Source: Desulfolutivibrio sulfodismutans DSM 3696 (lineage in GTDB: Bacteria; Desulfobacterota; Desulfovibrionia; Desulfovibrionales; Desulfovibrionaceae). Taken from it: a stretch of 64,000 bases of DNA. Under the pieces are notes generated by a model that saw only the letters and a program-made list of their open reading frames with translations, was not told the origin of the DNA and searched no databases. This document shows, in pieces, positions 40,279 through 49,299 of the stretch. The number at the start of each line of letters is the position of its first letter. The first letter of the stretch is position 1. The DNA lies in the NCBI RefSeq assembly GCF_013376455.1, contig NZ_CP045504.1, positions 2,997,001-3,061,000 of the forward strand, in the 5' to 3' direction. The translations under genes were made by a program, and so were the position numbers.

Positions 40279-42996
40279 ATGGAACGCCCCTGGCATGCCC
40301 TGTCCGCAACAGACGTGGCCCGCACCCTGGAGGTGGACCTCGTCCGGGGACTCGACCCGGAAGAGGCCCGCAAGCGCCTGGAAACGCAAGGCCGCAACGA
40401 ACTGGTCCGGGAAGAGGGGGCAAGCCCCTGGGCGATTTTTTTCGGCCAGTTCAAAAACCTCCTCATCCTCATCCTCATTGCGGCCATCATTCTCTCGGCC
40501 CTGGTGGGCGAGGTGGTCGACGCGGCCATCATCGCCGTCATCGTGGCGTTTTGCGCGGTGCTTGGCTTCGTGCAGGAATACCGGGCCGAAAAGGCCCTGG
40601 CGGCGTTGCGCAGGATGCTGGCCCCGGAGTCCACGGTCCTGCGCGGCGGCGAGACCCTGCGCATCGATTCCCGGGACATCGTGCCCGGCGACGTGCTGGC
40701 GCTGGAGGCCGGGGATAAGATTCCGGCCGACGCCCGGGTGGTCGAGTCCCACGTCCTGCGCTGCGACGAGGCCCCCCTGACCGGCGAATCCGTGCCCGTG
40801 GGCAAGGCCTGCGCGGCCCTGGACCCCGGGCTTGGCACGGCGGACCAGAAAAACATGGTCTTCACCGGCGCCGCCGTGACCTACGGCCGGGGGCGGGCCG
40901 TGGTCACGGCCACGGCCATGGACACCGCGTTCGGGCGCATCGCCAAAGAGGTGGCGGCGGTGAAGACCGAGAAAACCCCCCTGGAAAAGCGCACCGAGGA
41001 GATCGGCAAGTGGCTGGGCATCGTGGCCACGGGCATCTGCGTGCTGGTGGCCGGAATCAGCGTGTGGCGGGAATACGGCACGGGCCTGGTGGATCTCAAA
41101 TTCCTGATCACCGTGACCATGTTCGCCGTGGCCCTGGCCGTGGCCGCCGTGCCCGAGGCCCTGGCGGCCATCGTCACCGGCGCGCTGGCCATCGGCATGC
41201 GCGAGATGGCCAAAAAACACGCCCTGGTGCGCAAGATGCCCGCCGTGGAGACCCTGGGCTGCACCACGGTCATCTGCACGGACAAGACCGGCACCCTGAC
41301 CCGGGGCGAGATGACCGTGCGCCGTCTGATCCTGGCCTCGGGGGGGCTGACGGTCACCGGCGGCGGCTATGCGCCCCTGGGCGAGGTGTGCGGCCCGTCC
41401 GGGCCCGTTCGTCCCGGGGCGCTTCCTAACGACCTGGAGGCGTTTTTGCGCTGCGCCGTGCTGTGCAACGACGCCGATCTGGCCGAGGTCGAGGGCAAAT
41501 GGGGCATCCGGGGCGACCCCACCGAGGCGGCCCTGGTGGTGGCTGCCGCCAAGGCCGGGATTTCCCGGGCCGAGGCCTGCCGGGCCTGCCCCCGCCTGGA
41601 CGAGCTGCCCTTTTCCTCGGAACGCAAGCGCATGACCACCATCCATGACCTGCCGGGCGGCGGGCGCATGGCCTGCATGAAGGGCGCGCCCGAGATGGTC
41701 CTGGCCCGCTGCACGCGGCTGCTCGACGGCGACGTGGTGCGGGAGCTTTCGCCCGCCGACCGGGCCGCCTTCCTGGCCGAAAACGAGGCCCTGGCCGGGC
41801 AGGCCCTGCGCGTCCTGGCCCTGGCCCATGTCCCCCTGGAGGCCGCCTCCGGCCCGGGCTGCGACGAGGACGCCGTGGAGCGGGACATGATTTTTCTTGG
41901 GCTGGCCGGCATGATGGATCCGCCGCGCCCCGAGGCCGCTCATGCCGTGGCCGTGTGCCGTTCGGTGGGCATCCGGCCGGTCATGATCACCGGCGACCAT
42001 GCCCTGACGGCCCTGGCCGTGGCCAGGGAGATCGGCATCTGGCGGGAGGGGGAGGAGGTCATGACCGGCGGGGAGCTGTCCCGGCTGACCGAGGCCCAGT
42101 TCGCCGACCGGGTGGCGAAGGTGTCGGTCTACGCCCGGGTGTCGCCCATGGACAAGCTGGCCATCGTCAAGGCCTGGAAGGCGCGCGGCGAGGTGGTGGC
42201 CATGACCGGGGACGGGGTCAACGACGCCCCGGCCCTCAAACACGCCGACATCGGCGTGGCCATGGGCATCTCGGGGACCGAGGTGGCCAAGGAGGCCGCC
42301 GACATGGTGCTCACCGACGACAACTTCGCCACCATCGTCACGGCCATCGAGCAGGGCCGCTGGATCTACGACAACATCAAGAAATATCTGGCGTTTCTCA
42401 TCCAGTGCAACCTGACCGAGGTGGCGGTCATCGGCGGGGTGGTGTTGGCGCTGGGGCCGGAATACCTGCCGCTTTTGCCTGCGGCCATCCTCTACATCAA
42501 TCTGGCTACGGACGGACTGCCCGCCCTGGCCCTGGGCGTGGCCCCGCCGGACCCGGACATCATGCAGCGACCGCCACGCGATCCCCGGGAAAGCGTGTTT
42601 TCCCGGGATGTCATCGCCTTCATCGTCCGGGCCCTGGTCATTGAGATTCCGTTTTTCTTTTTTCTGTTTTTCCACGACCTGGGCGACATGGCCCATGCCC
42701 GCACGGAGATCTTTTTTCTTTTTATCATCGTGGAGGTGGTCATCGCGCTCAACTGCCGGTCCCTGCGCTACAGCGTCTTCACCGCGCCGCCGCACAAATG
42801 GCTGGTCCTGGCCGTGGGCTGGGAACTGGCGCTCATCGCCGTGCTCATGCAGTTCGACACCGTGCGCGAGTCCTTCGGCATCATCATGCCGACGGCGCAA
42901 GACCTGACGATCATCGTCCTGTTCAGCGCGGTCATCTTCGCAATCATGGAGCTGACGAAATACCTGCTGCGGCGTCGGGACGTGCGGATGATGTAG
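40279..42996 (+). CDS. P-type cation ATPase of the Ca-transporting (PMR1/SERCA-like) type, 905 aa
   Basis: P2A-type pump. FFGQFKNLLILILIAAIILS starts the membrane part; TGES follows at about 169-172; AVAAVPEALAAIVT holds the Pro-Glu-Ala ion-site motif; Asp335 in ICTDKTGTLTRG is phosphorylated; MTGDGVNDAPALKHADIGVAMG is the hinge. The C-terminal six helices include NLTEVAVIGG and NLATDGLPALALG. GGAG 8 bases before ATG 40279. Exports Ca or related cations, inferred from motifs. A divergent degenerate regulator may control it. Confidence 0.9.
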   Translation: MERPWHALSATDVARTLEVDLVRGLDPEEARKRLETQGRNELVREEGASPWAIFFGQFKNLLILILIAAIILSALVGEVVDAAIIAVIVAFCAVLGFVQEYRAEKALAALRRMLAPESTVLRGGETLRIDSRDIVPGDVLALEAGDKIPADARVVESHVLRCDEAPLTGESVPVGKACAALDPGLGTADQKNMVFTGAAVTYGRGRAVVTATAMDTAFGRIAKEVAAVKTEKTPLEKRTEEIGKWLGIVATGICVLVAGISVWREYGTGLVDLKFLITVTMFAVALAVAAVPEALAAIVTGALAIGMREMAKKHALVRKMPAVETLGCTTVICTDKTGTLTRGEMTVRRLILASGGLTVTGGGYAPLGEVCGPSGPVRPGALPNDLEAFLRCAVLCNDADLAEVEGKWGIRGDPTEAALVVAAAKAGISRAEACRACPRLDELPFSSERKRMTTIHDLPGGGRMACMKGAPEMVLARCTRLLDGDVVRELSPADRAAFLAENEALAGQALRVLALAHVPLEAASGPGCDEDAVERDMIFLGLAGMMDPPRPEAAHAVAVCRSVGIRPVMITGDHALTALAVAREIGIWREGEEVMTGGELSRLTEAQFADRVAKVSVYARVSPMDKLAIVKAWKARGEVVAMTGDGVNDAPALKHADIGVAMGISGTEVAKEAADMVLTDDNFATIVTAIEQGRWIYDNIKKYLAFLIQCNLTEVAVIGGVVLALGPEYLPLLPAAILYINLATDGLPALALGVAPPDPDIMQRPPRDPRESVFSRDVIAFIVRALVIEIPFFFFLFFHDLGDMAHARTEIFFLFIIVEVVIALNCRSLRYSVFTAPPHKWLVLAVGWELALIAVLMQFDTVRESFGIIMPTAQDLTIIVLFSAVIFAIMELTKYLLRRRDVRMM

Positions 42997-43008
42997 AGAG
43001 ATTTACTT

Positions 43009-43044
43009 GAAGCTGCCGACCGGTTCAAGTCGGGCGGCAGCTTC
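43009..43044. terminator. hairpin between the ATPase and the nuclease gene
   Basis: GAAGCTGCC / GGCAGCTTC pair over 9 bp, extended by CCGAC / GTCGG across a small bulge. It lies between two converging genes and may end both transcripts. T tracts are short. Confidence 0.5.
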
Positions 43045-43066
43045 GATAAATGATGTCCGCAACACC

Positions 43067-44140
43067 CTAATCGCTTGTTTCATAGAGGGAGATGGCGGAT
43101 TTGATGTCTTGAGAATACTTGTAGATGTCGTCAAGAGTAGAGAGGTGGACTCGCTCTTCCGCTTTTCCCGCGCGGATAAGGCCAAGTTGTTTGTTTTGTC
43201 CATTAAATCGAAGCCGACAAATGGGCTTGCGATTGTTGTCGTCAAGAAGTATTCCCATGTAGCTTTGCGTATCTCTATAGTGAATTCGCTCTGCATCACA
43301 AGTTTCACGCAAAATCGATTTTATAATATAGAATCCTTCTATCTCTTCTTGAGTGGTAATGACCTTGTCGTCTTCTTTCTGCCCATCGGTTTCTGCCGAG
43401 GGGTCTTCCACTTTTTTGGCTGGCTCAGTGTCAGCCATTATAGATGTAAGCCGATCTTTTATCTTGTCATTTATGAAATTGTGTAAAGCCCTTTTGACGA
43501 TTTCCGTAAATTGCTCTTTAACATTCTTTGTTATCCTTCCGTGATAAACACGGCTTGTAAAGAAACATACCAAGTCTTCTGTTGGCGATGCAATTTCTGT
43601 AGCGAGAATCTTTTTGATTTCTCTGGTATATTTAAGTTCGCTGGCTGCGGATAGTGCATTAACGATGTCGAAATTTGTTTTTGAAAGTTTTTTCAATTCA
43701 GGAACGAGCGTCTCATCTATGGCCAAGAAATCGAATTCCATGAAAGGTTTGGAATCCATTTTGTTTTGACTTTCGAGGTCAGTAAAGAATTTATATGTTG
43801 AACCATTCGTGAGAATGGCTATGCGCGCCTCTGTAACCGAAAAATAACGGTATAATTGGCTTGACTGGGTCTGTTCGAGCGGGAATCCGTAGGGCTTGCA
43901 CTCAAACAGAATTATTGGCTTTCCATCCAAGAGCAATGCATAATCTACTTTTTCACCTTTTTTTATCCCAACATCAGCAGTAAATTCAGGTATGACCTCG
44001 GAGGGGTTGAAAATATCGTAGCCCAGCATGTTGATGAACGGCAAGACGAGAGCTGTCTTCGTGGCTTCTTCGGTGAGCAGATGTTCTTTCTGTTTTTGGA
44101 TTTTTCCGGCCAAAGCCTGAATTTGTTCTGAAAAGTCCAT
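43067..44140 (-). CDS. lone type I restriction R-like nuclease (HsdR amino-terminal domain), 357 aa
   Basis: COG4748-like protein with a PD-(D/E)xK nuclease core near the start: Asp66 in KVDYALLLDG and Glu80-Cys-Lys82 in ILFECKPYG, after LVLPFINMLGYDIFNPSEV, the usual HsdR opening. The middle is helical (TREIKKILATEIASPTEDLVC). A second beta domain near the C terminus (YMGILLDDNNRKPICRLRF) is also seen in restriction-linked proteins. There is no helicase, methylase or specificity gene nearby. The gene is much more AT-rich than its surroundings, so it was probably acquired. AAAGGAG 6 bases before ATG. Confidence 0.82.
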   Translation of the reverse strand: MDFSEQIQALAGKIQKQKEHLLTEEATKTALVLPFINMLGYDIFNPSEVIPEFTADVGIKKGEKVDYALLLDGKPIILFECKPYGFPLEQTQSSQLYRYFSVTEARIAILTNGSTYKFFTDLESQNKMDSKPFMEFDFLAIDETLVPELKKLSKTNFDIVNALSAASELKYTREIKKILATEIASPTEDLVCFFTSRVYHGRITKNVKEQFTEIVKRALHNFINDKIKDRLTSIMADTEPAKKVEDPSAETDGQKEDDKVITTQEEIEGFYIIKSILRETCDAERIHYRDTQSYMGILLDDNNRKPICRLRFNGQNKQLGLIRAGKAEERVHLSTLDDIYKYSQDIKSAISLYETSD

Positions 44141-44159
44141 GCGATTCTCCTTTGCAAAT

Positions 44160-44188
44160 ATGATATCGAGCGTCTGAAGATTGGTAAA
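44160..44188 (-). promoter_or_regulatory. promoter of the lone nuclease gene
   Basis: Minus strand: TTTACC (44183-44188, four of six), 17-base spacer, TATCAT (44160-44165, five of six). Predicted start near 44153 leaves a very short leader that begins just before the SD. Confidence 0.45.
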
Positions 44189-44264
44189 GCGGCAAATCAT
44201 TTTTCGGATGCCGAGTGTAGCCATTTGACCAATGCAGAGTGATCTCGCTTGACAAAAGGAAAAA

Positions 44265-44666
44265 ATGAAACAAGTATCTGCGAACATGCTTAAACAAATA
44301 GTACCCAAAACCTCCGGCGGGGCGGCGGCCGAGCGCCTGGCTCGCATCTGCAAGGTGCTCGCCGTGGACACCCGGGTCCGCATGCTGGAGATGCTCGCCC
44401 AGCGCCAGATGTGCGTCGGGGCCCTGGCCCGGGCCCTTTGCATCACCCCGGCCGCCGTGTCCCAGCACCTGCGGGTTCTGCGCGACGCCGGGGCGGTCGT
44501 GGCCGACAAGCAGGGCTATTTCGTCCACTACCGGGCCGACCTCGGAACTCTGGCCGCCTGGGGCCGCGAGACAGCGGAGTTTTTTACGGCTGGACAGGAA
44601 AAGCCGGAGGCAGGTGAATCCGGCGCGGCCCGCCCGCCTGCGGGACACGGGGAAGCGGCGTCCTGA
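44265..44666 (+). CDS. ArsR-family transcriptional regulator, 133 aa
   Basis: Winged helix at about residues 25-100: VLAVDTRVRMLEMLAQRQ, MCVGALARALCITPAAVSQHLRVLRDAGAV and KQGYFVHYRAD. There are two Cys in the helix that binds metal in ArsR (CVGALARALC), spaced differently from the ELCVCDL motif, so a metal effector is not certain. AAGGA precedes the ATG. The ABC exporter genes follow in the same direction after 83 bases and are the likely target. Confidence 0.88.
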   Translation: MKQVSANMLKQIVPKTSGGAAAERLARICKVLAVDTRVRMLEMLAQRQMCVGALARALCITPAAVSQHLRVLRDAGAVVADKQGYFVHYRADLGTLAAWGRETAEFFTAGQEKPEAGESGAARPPAGHGEAAS

Positions 44667-44749
44667 CCGGGATTTTTTTTGTGAGCTATCATAGTATGTG
44701 CGCGAAAACTTAAATATAGGCCGGTAAGGCCTTGCGGAAAGGCGCGATC

Positions 44750-45724
44750 ATGAACCACGCAATCCAGGCTGTGGATTTGAAAAAACACTTCGGCGAGGTG
44801 CCCGCCGTGGATGGGGTGTCGTTTGCCGTGAACCCGGGAGAGCTTTTCGGGCTCCTGGGGCCCAACGGCGCAGGCAAGTCCACCACCATCAACATGCTCA
44901 TCGGCCTGGCCAGACCAGGGGCCGGGTCTATCCATATCGGCGGCGTGGACTGCTCGAAAAATCCCAAGGCCGCCCAACATCTGATCGGCGTGGTCCCCGA
45001 CGACAGCAACCTCTATCCGGAACTGTCCGGCTACGACAACCTGTGCTTTTGCGGCGCGCTCTACGGCATGGACAAGGCCGCGCGGCAAAAACGGGCCGGG
45101 GAGCTTCTGGAGCTTTTCGGACTGGCCCCGGCCGGGCAGCGCAAGTTCGGCGGCTATTCCAAGGGCATGAAGCGCCGCCTGACCATCGCCGCCGGGATCA
45201 TGCACTCCCCGGGCATCCTTTTTTTGGACGAACCCACCACGGGCGTCGATGTGGAGAGCGCCCGGCACATCCGGGCCCTTTTGGCCGAACTGCACGCCGC
45301 AGGAACCACCATCCTCTTGACCACCCACTACATCGAGGAGGCCGAGCGGCTGTGCGGCCGGGTGGCCTTCCTGGTCAAGGGGCGGATCATCGCCGTGGAT
45401 ATGGTGGAGCGGCTGGTGGCCCCGCTTTCCGGCCGCCATGCCGTGCGTGTGGTGTGCGCCGGAGAGGTGGCGGGCCATGTGGCGGCCTTGGCTGCGGCCT
45501 ACCCCGACTGTGAGTTCACCCTGGCCGGAACGGACGCCATCAGGGTGGAGTGCGGCTTCCCGGTGCGGGTGGGGGCGGTGGTGCGCTCCCTGGAGGAGGC
45601 CGGGGCCGAGGTGTTGGAGGCCCGTCGCCTGCGGCCGTCCCTGGAGGACGTGTTCGTGCGGTTTACGGGCATTGAGGCCGAGGCGCTACGCCGGGAAAAG
45701 GAAAAGGGGGGCAAGGCGGCATGA
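44750..45724 (+). CDS. ABC-2 type exporter ATPase, 324 aa
   Basis: ATP-binding subunit of the DrrA/CcmA class. Walker A GPNGAGKSTT, Q-loop-like VVPDDSNLYPEL, signature GYSKGMKRRLTIAAGI, Walker B ILFLDEPTTGVD and H-loop TTHYIEEAE. About 90 residues beyond the core form the DUF4162-like tail of exporter ATPases. The stop overlaps the permease start (ATGA). Probably drug, lipid or metal-complex export under ArsR control; substrate unknown. Confidence 0.92.
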   Translation: MNHAIQAVDLKKHFGEVPAVDGVSFAVNPGELFGLLGPNGAGKSTTINMLIGLARPGAGSIHIGGVDCSKNPKAAQHLIGVVPDDSNLYPELSGYDNLCFCGALYGMDKAARQKRAGELLELFGLAPAGQRKFGGYSKGMKRRLTIAAGIMHSPGILFLDEPTTGVDVESARHIRALLAELHAAGTTILLTTHYIEEAERLCGRVAFLVKGRIIAVDMVERLVAPLSGRHAVRVVCAGEVAGHVAALAAAYPDCEFTLAGTDAIRVECGFPVRVGAVVRSLEEAGAEVLEARRLRPSLEDVFVRFTGIEAEALRREKEKGGKAA

Positions 45725-46467
45725 GACGGCTGACCATCTTCTGGAGCATCGTGGTGAAAGACATGCGGACCTATTATCTCAAGCCGCCCAATGTCAGTTG
45801 GGGACTGCTTTTCCCCCTGGCCTGGACAGGCATGTTTTTCATCCGTTCCGGGTCCGGACTGGAGAGCGTGATGTCCCTGTTGCCGGGGGTGGCGGCCATC
45901 TCGGTGCTTTTCGGGACCACGTCCATGCTGGCCGTGACCGTGACCTTCGAAAAAAAGAACCGGTCCTTCGACCGGCTGCTCCTGGCCCCGATTTCCTTGG
46001 AAGTGCTCATGCTGGCCAAGACCGGGGGGGCGATATTTTTCGGGGTGCTCAACGCCCTGGTTCCCATGGCCATGGCCGCGTTTCTGGTGGATCTGTCCGG
46101 GGTGGCCTGGGGGACGTTTCTCGGCGTGGTTTTTCTGGTGGCCGTGGCCTCGGCCTTTCTGGGGCTTTTCATCGCCGTGGCCGTCAGCGAGGTCTTCGAA
46201 GCCCAGACCTTCTCCAACTTTTTCCGGTTCCCCATGCTGTTTTTGTGCGGACTGTTTTTCCCGGTGGCCAAGCTGCCCGTGGTATTGCAGCCTTTGTCCT
46301 ACCTGCTGCCCCTGACCTACGGCGTGGACGCCTTGCGCGGGGCCATTCCGGAAGCGGGCGGGGGCACTATCTTGCCCCTGGGGCTGGATGTTGCGGTCCT
46401 GGGAATCTTTTGCGTCGGGCTGTTCACAGCCAGCCTGTGGAACGTGCGGCGCAAGTGGATCGCCTAG
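45721..46467 (+). CDS. ABC-2 type exporter permease, 248 aa
   Basis: Six-helix ABC-2 permease: WGLLFPLAWTGMFF, VAAISVLFGTTSMLAVTVTFE, FDRLLLAPISLEVLMLAKTGG, FLGLFIAVAVSEVFEAQTFSNFFRFPMLFLCG and the YLLPLTYGVDALRG end are family patterns. Starts within the ATPase stop by 4 bases. Forms a full exporter as a homodimer with the ATPase. Confidence 0.9.
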   Translation: MRRLTIFWSIVVKDMRTYYLKPPNVSWGLLFPLAWTGMFFIRSGSGLESVMSLLPGVAAISVLFGTTSMLAVTVTFEKKNRSFDRLLLAPISLEVLMLAKTGGAIFFGVLNALVPMAMAAFLVDLSGVAWGTFLGVVFLVAVASAFLGLFIAVAVSEVFEAQTFSNFFRFPMLFLCGLFFPVAKLPVVLQPLSYLLPLTYGVDALRGAIPEAGGGTILPLGLDVAVLGIFCVGLFTASLWNVRRKWIA

Positions 46468-46477
46468 TGTGGCGTTC

Positions 46478-46505
46478 CACAAAAAAAGAGCCATGTTTTT
46501 TTGTG
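46478..46505. terminator. bidirectional A/T-arm terminator
   Basis: CACAAAAAAA / TTTTTTTGTG form a perfect 10-bp dyad around an 8-base loop, placed between the converging exporter and acyltransferase genes. A smaller GTGG-CGTT-CCAC hairpin immediately precedes the A run. Confidence 0.55.
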
Positions 46506-46598
46506 AATAAAAACCATACGCCCCATGTGTTGCGGCCTGCTAACCCATGACGGGAATGACCGGACGCAACACGCGCGGGTGATCCGTAAAAAGTACGC

Positions 46599-48500
46599 TT
46601 ACGCGCAGCGCGGCAACCCGCCGCCCGTCCCGCCTGTGCCTTCCGGCCCGTTGGCATCATGCCCGGCGTGCACTGGCCCAAGCCCGTGGAAGTCCAGAAA
46701 CCGGGCCAGCCCATCCTTGCCCATGTAGCGTTCGAGCTGCTTGCGATCCGTGCGCAGAAGATCCACCACGATGAGCCCGTCCAGGGCGTCGGCGAATTCA
46801 TGATCCACATTAAAGGCCAAAAGCTTGCCCCCGAGCTTGAGGTATTGGCGCAGGAGCACCGGGATGCCCTTCTGGTCGGATTCGATGTCCGCCAAGAGGT
46901 CCACCAGGTCGTCCAGGTCCGTGACCAGGGTGCGGGCCGCGTTTTTGAGCCAGTGCTGCTCCTTGAGCGGGGTGCGTGGCCGGACCAGCCGGGCCAGTTC
47001 GGGCAGGGCGTTTTGTTCCTTGAAATAGCGGGCGATGAGCTGGCGGGAGGCGGTCTTGTATTCGTTGGTGATGCTGACCGGGCCGAAAAGGATCTTGTAG
47101 GTGGGGTTATGCACCACAAAACGGGCCAGACCTTTCCATAACAGCAAAAGCGGCGAATAGCTTTTCTGGTATTCCGGGCGCACGAAGGACCGCCCCATCT
47201 CCAGGGCGGGGCTGATGTGCCGCAAAAAACGCTCCTTGAGCACGAAGAGCGTGTCCGTGTACAGGCCGCGCTGGCCCATGCGGGACAGGATCTCGTCCGT
47301 GCGGCCGATGCGGTAGGCCCCCACCACCTCGCGGTTTTTTTCGTTCCAGATGAAAAGATGCAGATAATAGGCATCGAAGGGGTCCAGGTCACAGGCCTTG
47401 CCCGATCCCTCGCCCACGCGGCGGAAGGTCAATTCACGCAGCCGTCCTATCTCGCGCAGAACCAGGGGGAGTTGCCCGGCCTCGGCGCATAGAACCGAAA
47501 ACTCGCCGCTTTGGAACAGGCGGCATTCCTGGGGCAGGGCCGCGATTTCGTCGGACAGCAGATGGGGGTCCGCCGCAGGGATGAGCGCCTCCTGCCGTCC
47601 CGGCCCCTTGGGCAGGAAAAGCTTGGGACGGGGGCGGGACTTGGCCCCCCGGGCGCCCAGAAGGTAGGAGCGCAGGCGCAGGCAGCGGATGATGAGTTCG
47701 TCGGCGTTCTCCTCGCCCTCGGCCATCTGTTCCAGCCGGGAAAAGGGGATCGGGGCGCCGATGCGCACCTCGATGGGCTTGTCGCCCTTGTTGAGAAATT
47801 CCCGGGGCAGAAGGGCCGTGCGCAGCCGGGGATGCACCAGCCCCAGAAGCTGGAACAGGCGGCTGTTGTTGCCCTCGAAAAACATGGGCACCACCGTGGC
47901 CCCGGTTTTGAGGATGATCCGGGCCACCGAGGCGTTCCAGGCCGGATCGGAGACGGTGGGACGGCGGTTCTTGAACTGGAGGTGGGACACCTCGCCCGCC
48001 GGAAAGACCCCCAGGATGCCGCCCCGGCGCAGATGGCCCAGGCTTTCCTTGAGGGGGCGGATGTTCTGCTTGGCCGCGTTCGAACTGCCGAACGGGTCCA
48101 CGAAGATAAAAAATTCGGACAATTCGGGAATACGCTGAAGCAGGAAATTGGCCATGATCTTCACGTCGGGCCGCCGCGAGGCCAAAAGCCCGGCCAGGAT
48201 CAGTCCTTCCAGGCCGCCGAAGGGGTGGTTGGCCACCACCACCACCGGGCCGCTTTCCGGGATGCGGGCCATGTCCTCGTCGCTGACCCGGTAGGAGAAA
48301 TGAAAGGCCTTCAGGGCGGCGTCCACGAAGTCCCGGCCCACGGCGTCAGGGGTGATGGTCGCATAGATCTCGTCGATGCGCGACATGCCCAGCATCCGGC
48401 AAAGCGGGGCCTGGGCCAGTCCGAACAGACCCCGGAGCACGGGGCTTACGGTCGTGGGAAGCTGGATGTCGAATATGGGCTTTCGTGTCGTGTCGGCCAT
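46599..48500 (-). CDS. PlsC-GNAT fusion acyltransferase, OlsF-like, 633 aa
   Basis: Two acyltransferases in one chain. The amino half is PlsC/hemolysin-like: VVVVANHPFGGLEG with His92 and Glu98 (HxxxxxE form), DPFGSSNAAKQNI, and GGILGVFPAGEVSHL. The C-terminal half (about 335-590) is an OlsB-like GNAT: FSVLCAEAGQLPLVLREIGRLRELTFR, DAYYLHLFIWNEKNREVVGAYRIG and LEMGRSFVRPEYQKSY. This order is that of OlsF, which makes ornithine lipids; such lipids are reported from Desulfovibrio gigas. Start at 48500 has a G-rich SD; ATG 48548 is possible. Confidence 0.82.
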   Translation of the reverse strand: MADTTRKPIFDIQLPTTVSPVLRGLFGLAQAPLCRMLGMSRIDEIYATITPDAVGRDFVDAALKAFHFSYRVSDEDMARIPESGPVVVVANHPFGGLEGLILAGLLASRRPDVKIMANFLLQRIPELSEFFIFVDPFGSSNAAKQNIRPLKESLGHLRRGGILGVFPAGEVSHLQFKNRRPTVSDPAWNASVARIILKTGATVVPMFFEGNNSRLFQLLGLVHPRLRTALLPREFLNKGDKPIEVRIGAPIPFSRLEQMAEGEENADELIIRCLRLRSYLLGARGAKSRPRPKLFLPKGPGRQEALIPAADPHLLSDEIAALPQECRLFQSGEFSVLCAEAGQLPLVLREIGRLRELTFRRVGEGSGKACDLDPFDAYYLHLFIWNEKNREVVGAYRIGRTDEILSRMGQRGLYTDTLFVLKERFLRHISPALEMGRSFVRPEYQKSYSPLLLLWKGLARFVVHNPTYKILFGPVSITNEYKTASRQLIARYFKEQNALPELARLVRPRTPLKEQHWLKNAARTLVTDLDDLVDLLADIESDQKGIPVLLRQYLKLGGKLLAFNVDHEFADALDGLIVVDLLRTDRKQLERYMGKDGLARFLDFHGLGPVHAGHDANGPEGTGGTGGGLPRCA

Positions 48501-48820
48501 ATATCCCCCTGTGGCGCTGGTGTCGGCATTGTGCGGCGACTTGGACATCACCCGGCTGCGAACTTGCGGCACTGTGGCGGAGGCGTGTTACGGGAGCATG
48601 ATGGTTCGGTGAAATTGCACGGCTGGACGTGAGGACGCGGCCTACGACGGCCGGAGTCGGGTCCAGCCAATGCCGCTTTATACCTCACATCGGGAGGCCA
48701 GGCAAGACGAACCATATCCCGTGCCTGGCCATGGTCCCCTCCCTTCCGCGCGCGGCGTTCGCCGCGCCGCAGGCAAACACCCATGCCGACGGCAAAAGGC
48801 GTTTTTTCCGTGCGGCAAGG
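48501..48820. other. 320-bp gap before the acyltransferase gene
   Basis: No gene seen. It holds a GCGCGGCG / CGCCGCGC inverted repeat around 48749-48767, which may end the lipoprotein transcript, and the unassigned promoter of the acyltransferase. A 24-codon alternative 5' extension of the acyltransferase reaches to 48572. Confidence 0.5.
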
Positions 48821-49150
48821 CTATTGCGCGTAATTCTGGCGGCAAAACTGGGCGCACAGGTCCGAGGCCTTGGACAGGGTTCCGGCGCAGTTGTTGATGA
48901 TGTTGGTCGGCTGCAGATGATTTTTGGTGCGGCGGCAGCGGCCCAGGCAGGCGTCGAGGTCCGAGGCCGGGGTGGACAGCACGTTGGCGAAATCGCCGCA
49001 GATGGTTGTGGAATCGCAGGAATTGGGGGTGGGAAAGACTTGGCAGAAGTTTTCGAAGTGCGTCAGGGTCATGGGCTGCGCGGTCTTCATTCCAGGGGTA
49101 CAGGCCGCAAGGGCCAGGACGAGGAGGGTGCAGAAGGCGGCCAGGGGCAT
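48821..49150 (-). CDS. Cys-rich lipoprotein, 109 aa
   Basis: Signal peptide with lipobox LAAC at residues 12-16 (LLVLALAACTPG), so lipid-anchored. The mature part has eight further Cys (FENFCQV, NSCDSTTIC, DACLGRC, NNCAGT, DLCAQFC), enough for four disulfides. AAAGGAG 7 bases before the ATG. Not recognised otherwise; a small disulfide-knotted domain is likely. Confidence 0.75.
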   Translation of the reverse strand: MPLAAFCTLLVLALAACTPGMKTAQPMTLTHFENFCQVFPTPNSCDSTTICGDFANVLSTPASDLDACLGRCRRTKNHLQPTNIINNCAGTLSKASDLCAQFCRQNYAQ

Positions 49151-49299
49151 GTGGGCTCCTTTGTATTTTTCGATAAGGATTAGTCCATGATTTCGCGGTA
49201 TATGTAAAGTCTTCCGGCCGCATTGGGCCGTGATGACAGCAAGCGGCTGGTCCCTGTCCGTTGCGCATGGTCTTGTGGGACTCAAGGACGGAGCCAAAC

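Noticed and set aside
40264-42900. 878-codon open frame on the minus strand opposite the Ca-type ATPase
   Set aside because: Translated product is His/Gly/Gln-rich without any domain. Long antisense frames arise from high GC at third positions; the plus-strand product has all P-type ATPase motifs.
43009-43044. tRNA T-arm-like sequence (GGTTCAAGTC) after the ATPase gene
   Set aside because: The five bases on each side of the would-be loop do not pair, and no acceptor, D or anticodon arms are found. It is the loop of a plain hairpin.
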